DNA of 64,000 bases from Portunus trituberculatus (GCF_017591435.1 NC_059296.1:4760001-4824000), one strand, 5' to 3'; positions 18,169-34,365 are shown, counted from the first letter of the stretch. Made by a program: numbers and translations. Notes: generated from the sequence alone by a model not told the origin.

Positions 18169-18761
18169 ACCCCGTTATGCTTGTCTGCGTCTAGGGTGAC
18201 CTCCGCCTTGCTCCATCCAACACATGTAAGGTTCTGAGTCCCCAAGGCGCCAGGTGACGATAACCACGGTCCGCTCATTTTAACGTGACGGATAATCTTG
18301 ATGGATAAACTCCCCTCCGCCGCCTTCCATCATTCGCTAAGTAATGGGTGACCTCGCCTGGATCTCATGCCTCATCTTACCTTAGTACTAGTATGGTGAT
18401 TTTTTTTTATTTCTCTTGACATTTATTTGCAGTTTCTGGTTCTATTATAACTGTTATTGTTGTTAGTAGTAGTGTTTATTCAGTATTGTCATTATTGCCT
18501 CAGGTTTTTGGAAGTGTACTTATCAAAGTTTTATAGTAAATTCATTTCATTTTTAGCATATTTTTTCACTTTCCGTTCGCACCCATTTATTTTTTTTTTT
18601 TCGTGTTTTCTCCTCCCGTACATTATGATCGGTGATGGATAAATGATAAGTGACGCATCCAGCGTTTTGCCATCAGATTAAATCCAAAGTGGCTGCAAGT
18701 ACTCTGACGTTGACAGGTACAAGCTTCATGTACGTAGTGTAGGGAGTCCCTTCGTACACCT

Positions 18762-18983
18762 ACAGTCTAGTAAGGAGTACTGATCATGGTGCGCTTTTCT
18801 TCAGGACCACCAGTTATCTTCCCCTGAGCTGTCTAAAGTTCTAGATGCCGTATTAAAAAAATGATCAAAGTTACAGTCTAGTTTGTGGAGGACTGATCAT
18901 GCTGTGCGACTCTTCAGGACTACCAGTTATCTTCCCCCTGAGCTCTCTAAAGTTCTAGATGCCGTATTAAGAAAAATCATAAA
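18762..18983. repeat. Tandem duplication, two units of 111 bp
   Basis: Both units start ACAGTCTAGT and share ACTGATCATG, the ACCAGTTATCTTCCCC block and AAAGTTCTAGATGCCGTATT. They differ by scattered substitutions and 1-3 bp indels, so the duplication is not recent. Confidence 0.92.
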
Positions 18984-19023
18984 AGTTTGTCATACACTTT
19001 GTCTATCTCCTAGGAAGTCTTAA

Positions 19024-19085
19024 ATCTTGGTCTTGGTGTGGTTGCATGCACACCAAGAACAAGACCGAGACCCAGGTTTGAGATT
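19024..19085. repeat. Imperfect inverted repeat (hairpin-like)
   Basis: The arm CTTGGTGTG and its complement CACACCAAG flank about 7 nt (GTTGCATG/TGCATG region). Weaker pairing extends outwards (CTTGGTCTTGG with CAAGACCGAG, and AAATC with GATTT). It could be a stem-loop or the remains of an inverted duplication. Confidence 0.5.
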
Positions 19086-19262
19086 TCTTTTTGAAGAGAT
19101 ATTACCAAAATTAGGACACAATTAAAGAATCTTTGTTAATACAGCTCCTGAGTAATGAGTTGGATGAAATATTTGATTTTGTCGATAGTCTCTTGGTAAT
19201 TTGATGAGGCAGACATTCAGTCTCATTCTGAATGTTTCTAGTTATGCTCTTTACTTCGAAGT

Positions 19263-19264
<2 letters not shown>

Positions 19265-19338
<74 letters not shown>
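19265..19338. repeat. (GA)n microsatellite, ~74 bp
   Basis: Pure GA run. Confidence 0.98.
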
Positions 19339-19341
<3 letters not shown>

Positions 19342-19829
19342 AAAGAAAAAAATATATAAGCAATAACAAAACCAAACAAAGGAAAATAAGCAAATCCATC
19401 CCTGAATATGAAAATTAACACAGAGGAGGCGTTATTGAGGTTAGCTAGCGGCAGATGAAGAGCAGAGACGCCTGTGCGGGGAGGAGAGAGAGCACCTTGT
19501 ATCAGTCATGGCGGTGCGTGGCGTGGAGTGGCTCAGAGCTCTTATGGCAGCAGCTTTTAGCCCCATTCACCGTCCTGCTGGGAAGACGTGAGGCAGGGAT
19601 CCTCCTCCTGACACCCAGAAAAACTTGTCTCCGATGCTCGAGTTCTTGCGGACGAGATGCGTCGGTTTGGGAATGGAAGGAAAGATTGAGGATGAGTGAA
19701 GCAGATTTCTTTCCACGATGACTTCCTGAATGGGAGAAACACTAACTTTGCTTCGTAGAAAGAGAGTGTGGCGCGGCGGTGGGTCCCTCTGACGGGAAAC
19801 GCAGTGATGTTCTTGCTGGGAATGGATGC

Positions 19830-19830
<1 letters not shown>

Positions 19831-19892
<62 letters not shown>
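19831..19892. repeat. (GA)n microsatellite, ~62 bp
   Basis: Pure GA run. The interval before it (19,339-19,830) holds short open frames on both strands with no recognisable motif. Confidence 0.97.
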
Positions 19893-19895
<3 letters not shown>

Positions 19896-20280
19896 ACATT
19901 CCAACATCTTTCAAATAAAACAATATATAAAAAAAAAAATGCATAAAAAAACACACTACACTACACGATGCATACAAAGAAAAAACAAAACAAAATACAG
20001 TGACTAAAGAAAATCAAAAGAAAAAGAAAATGGAGACTAAAATAAGAGAGCGAGTTTGGTTGCCTGACGAAGGAAGATTAAGGAGGCCTGCGCGGCGCCC
20101 CCTGGACAGGAGTCTGGGCGATAAATGGATCACAATGCCCCATTAACTCTCATTCTTTGCCTTTACGCTCTACAGGCGATTAAAACAACACGTGGACTGG
20201 CGATTCAGCTGCGTGTGTAATGCGTTCGTACCCTCCCTTCCTGCATCGCGCCGCGCCTTCCTCCCTCTGCCACCTCACCC

Positions 20281-20367
20281 GAAGAGAAGAGGAGAAGAGA
20301 GGGACAGTGGAGGGAAAGGAGAGGAGGAAGAGAAGATAGTAGAGAGATAGTTGGAAGAGACGAAGTT

Positions 20368-20432
<65 letters not shown>

Positions 20433-20790
20433 GAAGAAAATATGCCAGGGAGGTAGTAGGAGGAATTTAAGTTAGTGAGAGAGGGACAGTGGAAGAAAAG
20501 GAGAGGAGGAAGAGAATACAGCAGGGAGTAGATGAAGTAGTGAGAGAGGGTCAGTGGAAGGAAAAGAGAGGAGGAAGAGAAGATAGGAGGGAAATAGTTG
20601 GAAACAATGAAGTTAACGAGAAAGGGACAGTGGAGGAAAAGGAGAGATTGAAAAGAATACAGCAGGGAGGAGATGAAGTTAATGAGAAAGGGACAGTAAA
20701 AGGAGAGATGGAAGAGAATATACCAGGAAAACAGTAGGAAAGGACGAAGTTAGCGAGCACCCAGTAAAAGGAAATGACAGGAGGAAGAAA
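20281..20790. repeat. Purine-rich minisatellite, ~65-76 bp units, with embedded (GA)n
   Basis: Units are marked by a GGGACAGTGGA-like word at about 20301, 20482, 20547, 20623 and 20690, followed by GGAGAGGAGGAAGAGAA and GAAGTTA(G/A)(T/C)GAGA. A pure GA expansion (20370-20429) sits inside the first unit, apparently grown from a GAGAGAG word that all units share. Confidence 0.85.
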
Positions 20791-20954
20791 ATATAGCATT
20801 GGTATACTTGGAAGAGAAGAAAGTTTGCAAAGAAGAATAGAGTATAGAAGAATGGTGAAAAAATATTTATGTAAGATACGATGAAAGAAATGAGAAAGAG
20901 AGAACTAAAAACAGAGATAAGGAAACAGAGAGACTAGAATCTAAGAAAATAGTA

Positions 20955-21240
20955 GAAATGAAGGAAAAAGAGAAACTTGGAGGTATAGAAAGAATGAAGT
21001 GAAGGGAGAGAGAGGGGAAGGAGGGACGGAGAGAAGGAAGGAGTGAGTGAATCAGAGAGGCATACAGCTTTAGGTCTTCAGCTCAAGCCAGATAGAATAT
21101 AAAAGAAGGAAAAATAGGAGCTTGGAAGTACAGAGAGGATAAAATGAAGGGGAGAGGGGAAGGAGGGACGGAGAGAAGAAGAAGTGAGTGAGTCAGAGAG
21201 GCATACAGCTTTAGGTCTTCAGCACGAGCCAGATTATACA
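20955..21240. repeat. Tandem duplication, period 142 bp
   Basis: The word GGAAGGAGGGACGGAGAGAA occurs at 21016 and 21158. Both copies continue into GTGAGTGA(A/G)TCAGAGAGG and a shared GCATACAGCTTTAGGTCTTC block. Copies differ by a few substitutions and small indels. Confidence 0.93.
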
Positions 21241-21374
21241 CCATTCATCCTCTTCTCTCACTTTTTTCTCTCTTTCTTTTTTTGGCATTTTTCTTCTCTC
21301 CGTTTCCCTGCACCCTCTGCAATCTATTTCCAGACAAAACTGCTTCCTTTTGCTGGTAACCTCGTCACAATCTT

Positions 21375-21415
21375 TCCTTTGTTTGTGTTTTCTTATCTCT
21401 GGCTTTCCCGACTAC

Positions 21416-21483
<68 letters not shown>

Positions 21484-21628
21484 TTAATGCTTCTAGGGAA
21501 AACAATGTGAGAGAGTCGGTGAAAGCATGAACACTCAGTTGCTACACATCTACAAACTTTATAGTAACGACAGCATTTTCTCTGTTTGTGTTTTCTTATC
21601 TCTCAGGCTTTCCCATAGCTGTAATGGT

Positions 21629-21671
<43 letters not shown>
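21375..21671. repeat. Duplicated ~45-bp segment, each copy ending in a (GA)n array
   Basis: TTTGTGTTTTCTTATCTCT followed by GGCTTTCCC and (T)AATGG occurs before the GA array at 21420-21480 and again before the GA array at 21632-21671. The two arrays are probably descendants of one duplicated array. Confidence 0.85.
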
Positions 21672-21680
<9 letters not shown>

Positions 21681-21689
21681 GAGATTTAT

Positions 21690-21912
21690 TTTTCAGAACT
21701 TCATTAATGCACCAAGGAAAGCTAATGAAGATCTATTTTTTTAACATCAAACCTCCATTGTCATTAACTTCACCTTTCTCCACCACAGAGAAAGAAAGAG
21801 ATTTTTTTTTTCAAAACTTCATTAATGCACCAAGGAAAGCTAGTGAAGATCTATTTTTTTAACATTAAACCTCCATTGTCATTAACTTCACCTTTCTCCA
21901 CCACCACCACCA
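21690..21912. repeat. Tandem duplication, period 119 bp
   Basis: AACTTCATTAATGCACCAAG begins at 21697 and 21816. The copies are nearly identical through the TTAACTTCACCTTTCTCCACC end, with only a few differences, so this is one of the younger local duplications. The second copy ends in a short CCA run. Confidence 0.95.
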
Positions 21913-22117
21913 CCACGCATTGCCATGACCTCCTCATTTGTAATCATCACCAGGGGACCATTAAATTCATCAACACGGGCACCTATTAACCACACTAATT
22001 ATCGCTGCCATCTGCACTCCATCATGCTGCCTTCGCTGTCCCCGCCACCCTACGTACGCTTCCCTCCCCAACCCACCTCCATCCAAACCTGCAGCTCCAT
22101 TTTCTTTCTCCACCCCT

Positions 22118-22121
<4 letters not shown>

Positions 22122-22149
<28 letters not shown>
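22122..22149. repeat. Poly(T) tract
   Basis: 28 consecutive T, next to a CACACAAACACAC-type stretch. Confidence 0.95.
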
Positions 22150-22346
22150 ATCCAGCACACACAAACACACGCATACACAAACACACATAAAAAGGTTGCT
22201 CTGTAATCTGTTTTTTTCGAGTTATTGTTATTTTCTTTTTGTTATTTTTGATTGTAAAGTGTTTTTTTTTTATTATTTATATTTGTCGATAAGTGGACTT
22301 AAAAGTGTAGGTTATTTATGTGTGTATGGGAATATGTATTTGTGTA

Positions 22347-22882
<536 letters not shown>

Positions 22883-23879
22883 TCGTTTCTTCCCCCGCAG
22901 CAGAAACACGATCAAGTTTTTCCTCCTATCTACGTGTCTTCCTCTCTTCCTCTTTTCTCTTTCTCTCTTTTTCTTTCTTTTTTCGCTCTTTCGCTCCTTG
23001 TTTCTTATCTCGTCTATCTTAAAATAAATCTTTTCCTCCTTCTCTTGTTATTTTTTTTTTATTATATTCAGTGATGCATTTTTATTTACATTTGTTTTTT
23101 TTTCATTTTTCAAGTTTATGTTCTTTATTTTCATATTTACTTCTCTTTATTTGTCATTTTCTCTGATTTGTTTCCTTGTTTTTAGTTTGTGTGTTTTGAA
23201 AATTTTCTCTCCGGTGTTTTTTTTTTCTTTTATATTTTCCTAATACATATGATTTTCCCCGCGTGGAATTTTCCTCATCGGCGATTTAAGTTCTTTTACC
23301 CTCATGACAGTAATCTCCTCTCTGGTATTGAATTTTTCTAATGGTTTGGCGCAATCCATTTGGCTGTATTTTTATATGGACCTGAGCTGCTTCTCCATTC
23401 TATTTTTCTCCTTCTACTGATTATGTGGCATTTTTCTTCATTGTCGCTCTATTCTTTACACTGCCTTTCTTTTTTTCTTACTTTTTTATCTATCTCGGCA
23501 ATTTCATTAACTTTTCCGGCTCGTGTAAAGATTAATTTTTGCACCAGCCCCGCCAGCCCCGCCCCCGCCCGCCCTCGGCTTCTTGTCTCGTCACCCAAGA
23601 TGAGTTCCGGTTTTTATCTTCGTATCTCGCTCCTTTTTAAATCATCAGCTTTAGAAAATGATTCCAGATGAAGACAAATTATTATTTTTTTATATATACA
23701 TTTTTTTTAATGATTAACTTTCTAAGTGGCGCGTGTAGTAATAGTTTTGTTCTTTTATTTTTCTTCTTTTTCTTCAATTTCTTTTGCGTCTTGTAAGCTT
23801 TTGTGATTATCTGTTTAATTCGTCCTCCCTGCTTCTTCCACTTTGCATTAGGTTCGATGCTGAATAACTTCTTGTGCTA

Positions 23880-23881
<2 letters not shown>
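22883..23881. other. T-rich non-coding interval
   Basis: AT-rich DNA with many T-runs of 7-10. A short GC-rich island (about 23,545-23,590) stands out but carries no recognised site or gene. Confidence 0.5.
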
Positions 23882-24221
<340 letters not shown>

Positions 24222-24632
24222 CGCGTTCCTTCACCTTCCGCCGCTAATAGAGGCTGCTGTGCTTTTGCTGTAAATTCACTGTAAACTGCTGCTTCACTGA
24301 CGTTATTACCTGCACAGTTCAGGCTCTGCTATTATGAGCTTTACATTATTCTCTTATATTTTGGTTCATCTACGTTTCATCTTGTTTTTATTGTTTTTTT
24401 TTTTTTTTGGTTTCGGCTTTTTTTTTTCCTCATATTGTTTTCTTGTTTCCATTTCGCGGATTTGATTTTTTTTTGTTTTTTTTTTCTCGTGGTGTATTTT
24501 GGTTTCATTATGTGTTGTGATGATTGTTATTTTTTTTATTTTTTTTTGTTTTTCTTTATTATTATTATGTTTTTTTTTTTTAAGGTAAAGTTGTGCTGTT
24601 CATTTTTTTTGTCAGTTCTTTTAATTAATACA

Positions 24633-24901
<269 letters not shown>

Positions 24902-25417
24902 ACTTCTCCGGCAGCAAATATCACTTCTTAATCCTTCGAAGCTGAGGTGAGAGAACCCCCTTTTTTGGCAAGATTTCCGCCTTTTTTCCTCCTCCCCTCG
25001 CGCTGCCCCGGGCCCAGCGTGCGGCTCCTGCGGTTGGGGAGAAAACACACAACAGGAGAGCTTTGGTAGCGTAAAAAGCACCAACGTCTCTCGTGTTTGT
25101 GTGTATTTTAGTGCGAAATCTTGGGGTTTTTTTTCCCTCCCACTGTCTGTTTGCGGCGATAATACTCGAGGGTGGCTGTGTTGAGGATTTCTGGGAGATG
25201 GAAACAAGGCAGCAATGAACGTAAAAGGGAAGATTTGAGGCTGGATTTTTGTTTTTTTTTCTATTTTTTTTTTTTTATCTCTGACGGGGGAGGGAAGGGT
25301 GGAGTTGATGCTAGAGAAAAGGAGATCGGATTTTTTAATTTTAGTTTTACCTTATCTTCTTTTTCGAATCTTGTTTCTCCACGAAGATGTTTTAGTTTTT
25401 TGTCTGTGGTCGTGTCT

Positions 25418-25976
25418 TCAGTCCGTCAGTCCGTCAGTCCGTCAGTCAGGCAGTTAGATAGTCAGGTTGTCAGGTTGTTATTCAGTCAGGCAGTCAGTTA
25501 GTCAGACAGTCAGGCATTTAGGCGTCAGGCAATCTGTCAGTCAAGCAGTCAGGTAGTCAGACAGTCGAGCAGTGAGACAGTCAGGCAGTCAGACATTCAG
25601 GGAGTCAGGCAGTCAAGCAGTCAGATAGTTAAACAGTCAGGCAGTCAAGTAGTCAGACAGTCAAGCAGTGAGACAGTCAGACAGTCAGGGCAGTCAAGCA
25701 GTCAGTTATTCAGGCAGTCAGACAATCAAGCAGTCAAGCAGTCAGTTATTCAGGCAGTCAGACAGTCAGACAGTCAAGCAGTCAGACAGTCAGTCAATCA
25801 GTCAGACCTCAGACAGTCAGATAATCAAGCAGTCAGACAGTAAGGCATTCACTCAGTCAAACAGTCAGGCAGTCAAACAGTCAGTCAGTCAGTCAAACAG
25901 TCAAACAATCAGGCACTTAGTCAGGCAGGCAGTCAAACAGTCAAACAGTCAGACAGTCAGACAGGCAGTCATGGTC
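25418..25976. repeat. CAGT-based minisatellite, ~560 bp
   Basis: Tetramers of the form CAGT/CAGG/CAGA/CAAG/TTAG keep a 4-bp phase for over 550 bp. They combine into recurring 8- to 16-mers such as CAGACAGTCAGGCAGT and CAGTCAAGCAGT. A longer repeat (GCAGTCAGTTATTCAGGCAG) occurs twice, at about 25698 and 25738, showing higher-order duplication. The resulting Gln/Ser-rich frame (25668-26000) is a translation of the array. Confidence 0.95.
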
Positions 25977-26073
25977 CGTATTCTTGTGTCAATCTCATAG
26001 AAGTGGTTGGATTCGCCACTCGAAATATGCAATGTTTTTCTACATCATTTTTTTCAGTTGCCGTATTCAAGTC

Positions 26074-26092
26074 CTTTTTTTTTTTTTTTTTT

Positions 26093-26133
<41 letters not shown>

Positions 26134-26139
26134 TTTTTT
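26074..26139. repeat. T-run / (CT)n / T-run
   Basis: Two poly(T) runs flank a CT run of about 28 bp. Confidence 0.95.
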
Positions 26140-26512
26140 GTCATGTTTGTTTTGCCGGGAGAAGAGAGGGCTGTGTGTTGCGCCTCGTGGCTTTTGTATT
26201 GGTACTTGTTTTTTGTTGCAGTGCGAGGGTGTTTTTCTTTGTGTGTTGGATATAACCTACTCGTGCCGCTTTTTACCCAGCTTTCATCCCTCCCTCTCCA
26301 CCTTCTCTCTTTCTCTCTCTCTCTCTTTTTTTTATTAGTGTGTTTTTACTGAGGTGTTTTTTTGCCACCGCCTTGTTGTTCTCCTTCCTCTAGCAAGTCA
26401 TTCACTCTTAATGCAATGTTTACCCAACGCTGCCACGATCCTCCTGTAGGTTATAATCATCGGCGTCCTCTTCCTCTTCCTCATCCTCATTCTCTTCTTA
26501 CTCGTATCTATT

Positions 26513-26894
26513 TATTAAGTGGTTAGGGTAAAAGTTTTCCTAGCAGTCATTCGTGTATTAAATATATTGCTTGTTTTGCTTCTAGAACTCTATATTTTTC
26601 ATATTTATTTTCCTTCTCCTCATCAGTAGTTAGTGTAAAAATTTTCCAAGCAGTCATTCATGTGTTAAATTTATTGTTTGTTTTGCTTCTGTAACTCTAT
26701 TTTTCATTTCTATTTTCCTTCTCTTCGCTATTAAGTGGTTAGTGTTAAAATTTTCCAAGCAGTCTTTCATATGCTTTTCCTCTGTAACTATTTTTCATTT
26801 CTATTTTTCTTCTCCTCAACATTAAGTTATTACTGTAAAATTTTCCAAGCAGTCTTTATGTGTTAAATCAATTTTTTTTTTTTTATTTATACCG

Positions 26895-26925
<31 letters not shown>

Positions 26926-27230
26926 GGGAATTTATGGGCTAAAGGGGATACTTTTTGTGGTACCTCCTATCTCAAAGCCCACCCGCTAGGAAACAGTTGC
27001 CCCGAGTGAGGAAGCCCAACCTACACTCGGACCGTGGACAGGATTTGAAACCGTTTTGCCTCTATAACTCAATGTTTCATATGTATTTTCCTTCTCTTCC
27101 CTATTAAGCAGTTAGTGTAAAAATTTCCATTCATGTGGTAAAAATATTGCTTGTTTTGCTTCTATGACTCTATTTTCCATTTCCCTTTACCTTCTCTTCT
27201 CTATAAATAGCTAATGTAGAATTTATTTAT
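26513..27230. repeat. Minisatellite, ~5 diverged units of ~95-115 bp, interrupted by a SINE
   Basis: Each unit reads TTAAGTGGTTAGTGTAAAA, then TTTTCCAAGCAGTC, then a TTGTTTGTTTTGCTTCT-like block, AACTCTAT, and a TTTTCCTTCTC end. Units begin near 26515, 26627, 26732, 26821 and 27103. The fourth is split by SINE copy 2 at 26895-27052; removing the SINE restores the normal unit order. Confidence 0.88.
26895..27052 (-). mobile_element. tRNA-derived SINE, copy 2 (5'-truncated at the B box)
   Basis: The minus-strand sequence matches the body of the 15.3-kb SINE at roughly 90% by eye, through ATAGGAGGTACC and TTTAGCCCATAAATTC. It ends in a ~29-nt A tail (T-run at 26895-26923). The match stops at a degraded B box (GGTTTCAAATCC), so the tRNA head is missing, as expected from incomplete reverse transcription. 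ACCG occurs on both sides and may be part of a short target-site duplication. Confidence 0.9.
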
Positions 27231-27285
27231 TTATTATTTATCTGAATTTGATGTTGCTTGTATTTCCTTTGTATTCCCTTGTAAT

Positions 27286-27304
27286 CCTCCTCCTCCTCCT
27301 CCTC

Positions 27305-27369
<65 letters not shown>

Positions 27370-27372
27370 CAT
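27286..27372. repeat. (CTC)n and (ATC)n triplet array
   Basis: Short CTC block, then ATC triplets with one ACC variant, to 27372. Confidence 0.95.
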
Positions 27373-27581
27373 CCTCACCACTACTATCTCCAGCCACCAT
27401 CGGTCCCTGCTGCCCGCGATCTTATCAGTATGTGAGGATCTATGGCGCGTTAGTGGCAGCAATAAGAGAAAATTAATATCTCCACACGCTCTTTAGGATG
27501 AATTGTGAGCTAAAGTGCCTGCGGGTTAGTGTCTCCATTGCCTTTCTGTCGCTATGGTCACGATGGCTCATTGCTTACTGG

Positions 27582-27582
<1 letters not shown>

Positions 27583-27664
<82 letters not shown>
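27583..27664. repeat. Compound (GA)n(GT)n microsatellite
   Basis: GA 27583-27618 joins GT 27619-27664 without a spacer. Confidence 0.97.
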
Positions 27665-27666
<2 letters not shown>

Positions 27667-27762
27667 GGTCAGGAAATTTCGCGAGAAGTGAGCGGTCGGG
27701 TCAGTGTTACCAGTGTGCGTTCGTGATTTCTCCTCAGGCAAGTGTTACCAATATATCTTTTG

Positions 27763-29564
<1,802 letters not shown>

Positions 29565-29990
29565 GAGTAAAAAAAGAGGAGGAACAGAAAGAAATATAAG
29601 AAGAAAGCAGAATAAGGAGCAAGAATGAAGAATAAGAGAGGGAAGGAGGAGAAAGAAAAGAAAAAAAATTAAAACCAAGAAGAGAGAAATAAGAGAAGGA
29701 GGAGATAGAGGAAGTGGAGAAGGAGAGGAAAAAAAAGGAAAAAAAGATTGAAGAATAAGGCGGAAGAATAAAAGGAGAATGAGGAGGAGGAGGAGGAGAA
29801 GAAGGTGGAGCAATAAGTGGAGGAGGTGAAGGAGGGAGAAGGAGGGGAAAAGAGCCACGGGTCAGGGAGTGGTGAGGGGGTGAGGGGTCAGGGAGTGGCC
29901 AGTGAGAACTTATACGGGAAGAGAGAGACGGGAAAGAAGGAGAGGGAGGAGAATGAGAAGGAGAAAGAGGAAGAAGAGGAAGGACGAAGG
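29565..29990. repeat. Imperfect all-purine tract, ~425 bp
   Basis: The plus strand is dominated by GAAGAG, AGGAGG and AAAAAG words with very few pyrimidines. Frames on the minus strand read Ser/Pro/Leu/Phe-rich and are composition artefacts. Confidence 0.8.
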
Positions 29991-30188
29991 ACAACGGGTT
30001 TGGAATTCATGATATTGACTTTTTATAATATTAGTATTTCATTTATATATTTATTTTTTAAAGTATTTTTTATTATCTTCATTGTCGTCATTATCATCAT
30101 CCACCTCTATTTTTAATCTTATTTTCCTGTTTCTTCTCTTTTTTTCATTTTGATTTCTTATTTTTAGCGTTCTTCCTCTTCGTTTTCA

Positions 30189-30211
30189 TCTTCTTCTTCT
30201 TCTTCTCATTA

Positions 30212-30283
<72 letters not shown>

Positions 30284-30568
30284 TACTTCTTTTCTTCTTC
30301 TTCGTCTTCTTCTATTTCTTCTTTTTCTTCTTGTCTTCTTGTTCTTGTTCTTCTTGTTCTTGTTCTTCTTGTTCTTTTTCTTGTTCTTGTTCTTGTTCTT
30401 CTTGTTCTTGTTCTTGTTCTTCTTGTTCTTGTTCTTCTTCTTCTACATCTTGTTCTTTTCTTGTTCTTGTTCTTCATGTTCTAGTTTTTTGTCTTGTTCT
30501 TTTGTTCTCCTCCTCCTCCTCCTCCTCCTCCTCCTCCTCCTCCTCCTCCTCCTCCTCCTCCTCCTCCT
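30189..30568. repeat. Mosaic (TTC)n(TTA)n(TTCTTG)n(CTC)n triplet array
   Basis: Blocks: TTC 30189-30207, about 24 TTA triplets to 30282, mixed TTC, a TTGTTC/TTCTTG hexamer-like section 30335-30480, and about 20 CTC triplets to 30568. It is a second, smaller instance of the block architecture seen at 16.4-17.1 kb. Confidence 0.95.
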
Positions 30569-31165
30569 TCTCCAGTCAACACCATTTCCCCGGCATCACC
30601 GTCATTGCCTTCGCCATTATATCCCCAACAATGCTTACTCATCTATTCTCTGTTTTCACCTCCGTCAGTCCTAAGCGGCGTCTTCCTTCCTTACCACTCG
30701 ATACATTTGGTTGTTTTGAATATGTTTATAATTTTCCATCATTATGCTAATAGTCTATTTATGTCTGGCCTCCACTTATCTGGCGTCTCCTCCCTGGTGA
30801 CGGGCTGACTGCGATAAAGCTTCAGTGTTGACTTGTTTGTCTCCACTTCTCACTTTCTCCCTCTAACGCTGTGCTGTATCTCTTCTACCCTTCAAAGTAG
30901 CTCTCCGTATCTCCTTTACCTGACTGACTGTGGCCAATATTCTGATGCACTTTCGCTCTGCACCTTTACTGTTTTCAAAGGGATCTATACAGTTGATGTG
31001 ACACGGGTTTTTAAGGGTGTTTCTGTAATTCTAGTGACACTGATTGAAGTGACAACGATGTTTCTGTAATTATAATGATATGTTAACAAGTTTTCTTTAT
31101 TATCAACAGGACAAATACTCTTTAGAACTTAGTTAATCGTCTCTATAGTCTTTGAAAATGGTCGC

Positions 31166-31169
<4 letters not shown>

Positions 31170-31218
<49 letters not shown>

Positions 31219-31423
31219 CTGTTCTGAATATGGTGTTATTTCTTTACTCCTGTTTGTTCTCCTTCTCTCCCTCCTCTTTCTCCTGGTCTTACTCACTCTA
31301 GTTCTTCTCTGTTCCTTCTTGTCTTGTTGTGTATCGATTGATTGTAAATGTTTTCTTCTCCCTGATTGTAACTTTTTTTTTCTATATAATTCTGTCGTTT
31401 GTTATTGTTGATGATGATCCTTA

Positions 31424-31516
<93 letters not shown>
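31170..31516. repeat. (GA)n (31170-31216) and (GT)n (31425-31516)
   Basis: Two pure dinucleotide arrays. The interval 30,569-31,169 before them contains no recognised gene. Confidence 0.97.
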
Positions 31517-31520
<4 letters not shown>

Positions 31521-31606
31521 CGCCTTTGTTTATTGTTATTTGGCTTTAGATATAATGCATGCTCTTGTTTATGAGTGAGGCTAATGAATGCATGATTGGC
31601 TTGTAC

Positions 31607-31609
31607 TAC

Positions 31610-31649
<40 letters not shown>

Positions 31650-31747
31650 CACCACCACCACCACCACCACCACCACCACCACCACCACCACCACCACCAC
31701 CACCACCACCACCACCACCACCACCTACTACTACTACTACCACTACA

Positions 31748-31842
<95 letters not shown>
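31607..31842. repeat. (TAC)n(CAC)n(TAC)n followed by (CA)n
   Basis: About 11 TAC triplets, about 28 CAC triplets, 5-6 more TAC triplets, then CA 31750-31842. The CAC block is enclosed by TAC on both sides, as in the 58.9-59.2 kb array. Confidence 0.97.
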
Positions 31843-33720
<1,878 letters not shown>

Positions 33721-33974
33721 AGTAGTTTTATCATTTTTCGTTCTATTTTAGATATTTTCCTTTCTTATTTCATCCCTTTCCTTTTTTTTCCTTCTGACAA
33801 CGATATTTTTTTATATTAAATACTTTATCGTCTTATTTGTCATCTATCATCTACATCTTCCCTTTTCTTCCTCCATATTTCTCGTGGTTCCTTTCCTCAT
33901 CCCTCTCCTTTAGAAATAGTTTAAGTCTCTCCATTAATTCACCTGAGACTGAAGATACTGTGAAGTCATAAATA

Positions 33975-34165
33975 ACAAGTAATTAACAGGTATTTCTCCA
34001 TGGGAATTGAAAGTTAAGAAATATGCGTTCCAACTTTCAATAATAATCGCTTTTTCTTCTCCCTCTCAAAATAACTCGTAATTAATAGGTACTTCTCCAG
34101 GAGGGATTGAAAATTAAGAAGTATGCGTCCCAACTTTCAATAATACTCGTTTTTTTCTTCTTCTC
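33975..34165. repeat. Tandem duplication, period ~99 bp
   Basis: Copies begin at about 33981 (AATTAACAGGTATTTCTCCA) and 34080 (AATTAATAGGTACTTCTCCA). Both continue through ATTGAAA(G/A)TTAAGAA and CCAACTTTCAATAAT. It lies about 200 bp upstream of the telomere-repeat transposon. Confidence 0.92.
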
Positions 34166-34365
34166 TCTTTCTCTCCCAGGTAGTTGTCACGTCGAGTCTC
34201 CTCCGTGAGATTTATGTTGCGTAAAAAGTTTCACCTTCACGTATTTCCTTGGTGGCTGCAGTACTTCTGGCATTTCTGAGGCACGGAGGTGAGGTATACA
34301 CGCGCGAGTCTGCAAAGGCACACACACACAGCGAAATTCACTCCTATATCCAAACAAAAGGAGGA

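Noticed and set aside
25418..25976. Regularly repeated array considered as CRISPR
   Set aside because: No conserved 25-40 bp repeat with unique spacers; units are degenerate tetramers and the genome is eukaryotic.
25668..26000. Gln/Ser-rich frame resembling a prion-like or adhesive protein
   Set aside because: It exactly follows the 4-bp-phased minisatellite, and no start context or flanking coding sequence is present.
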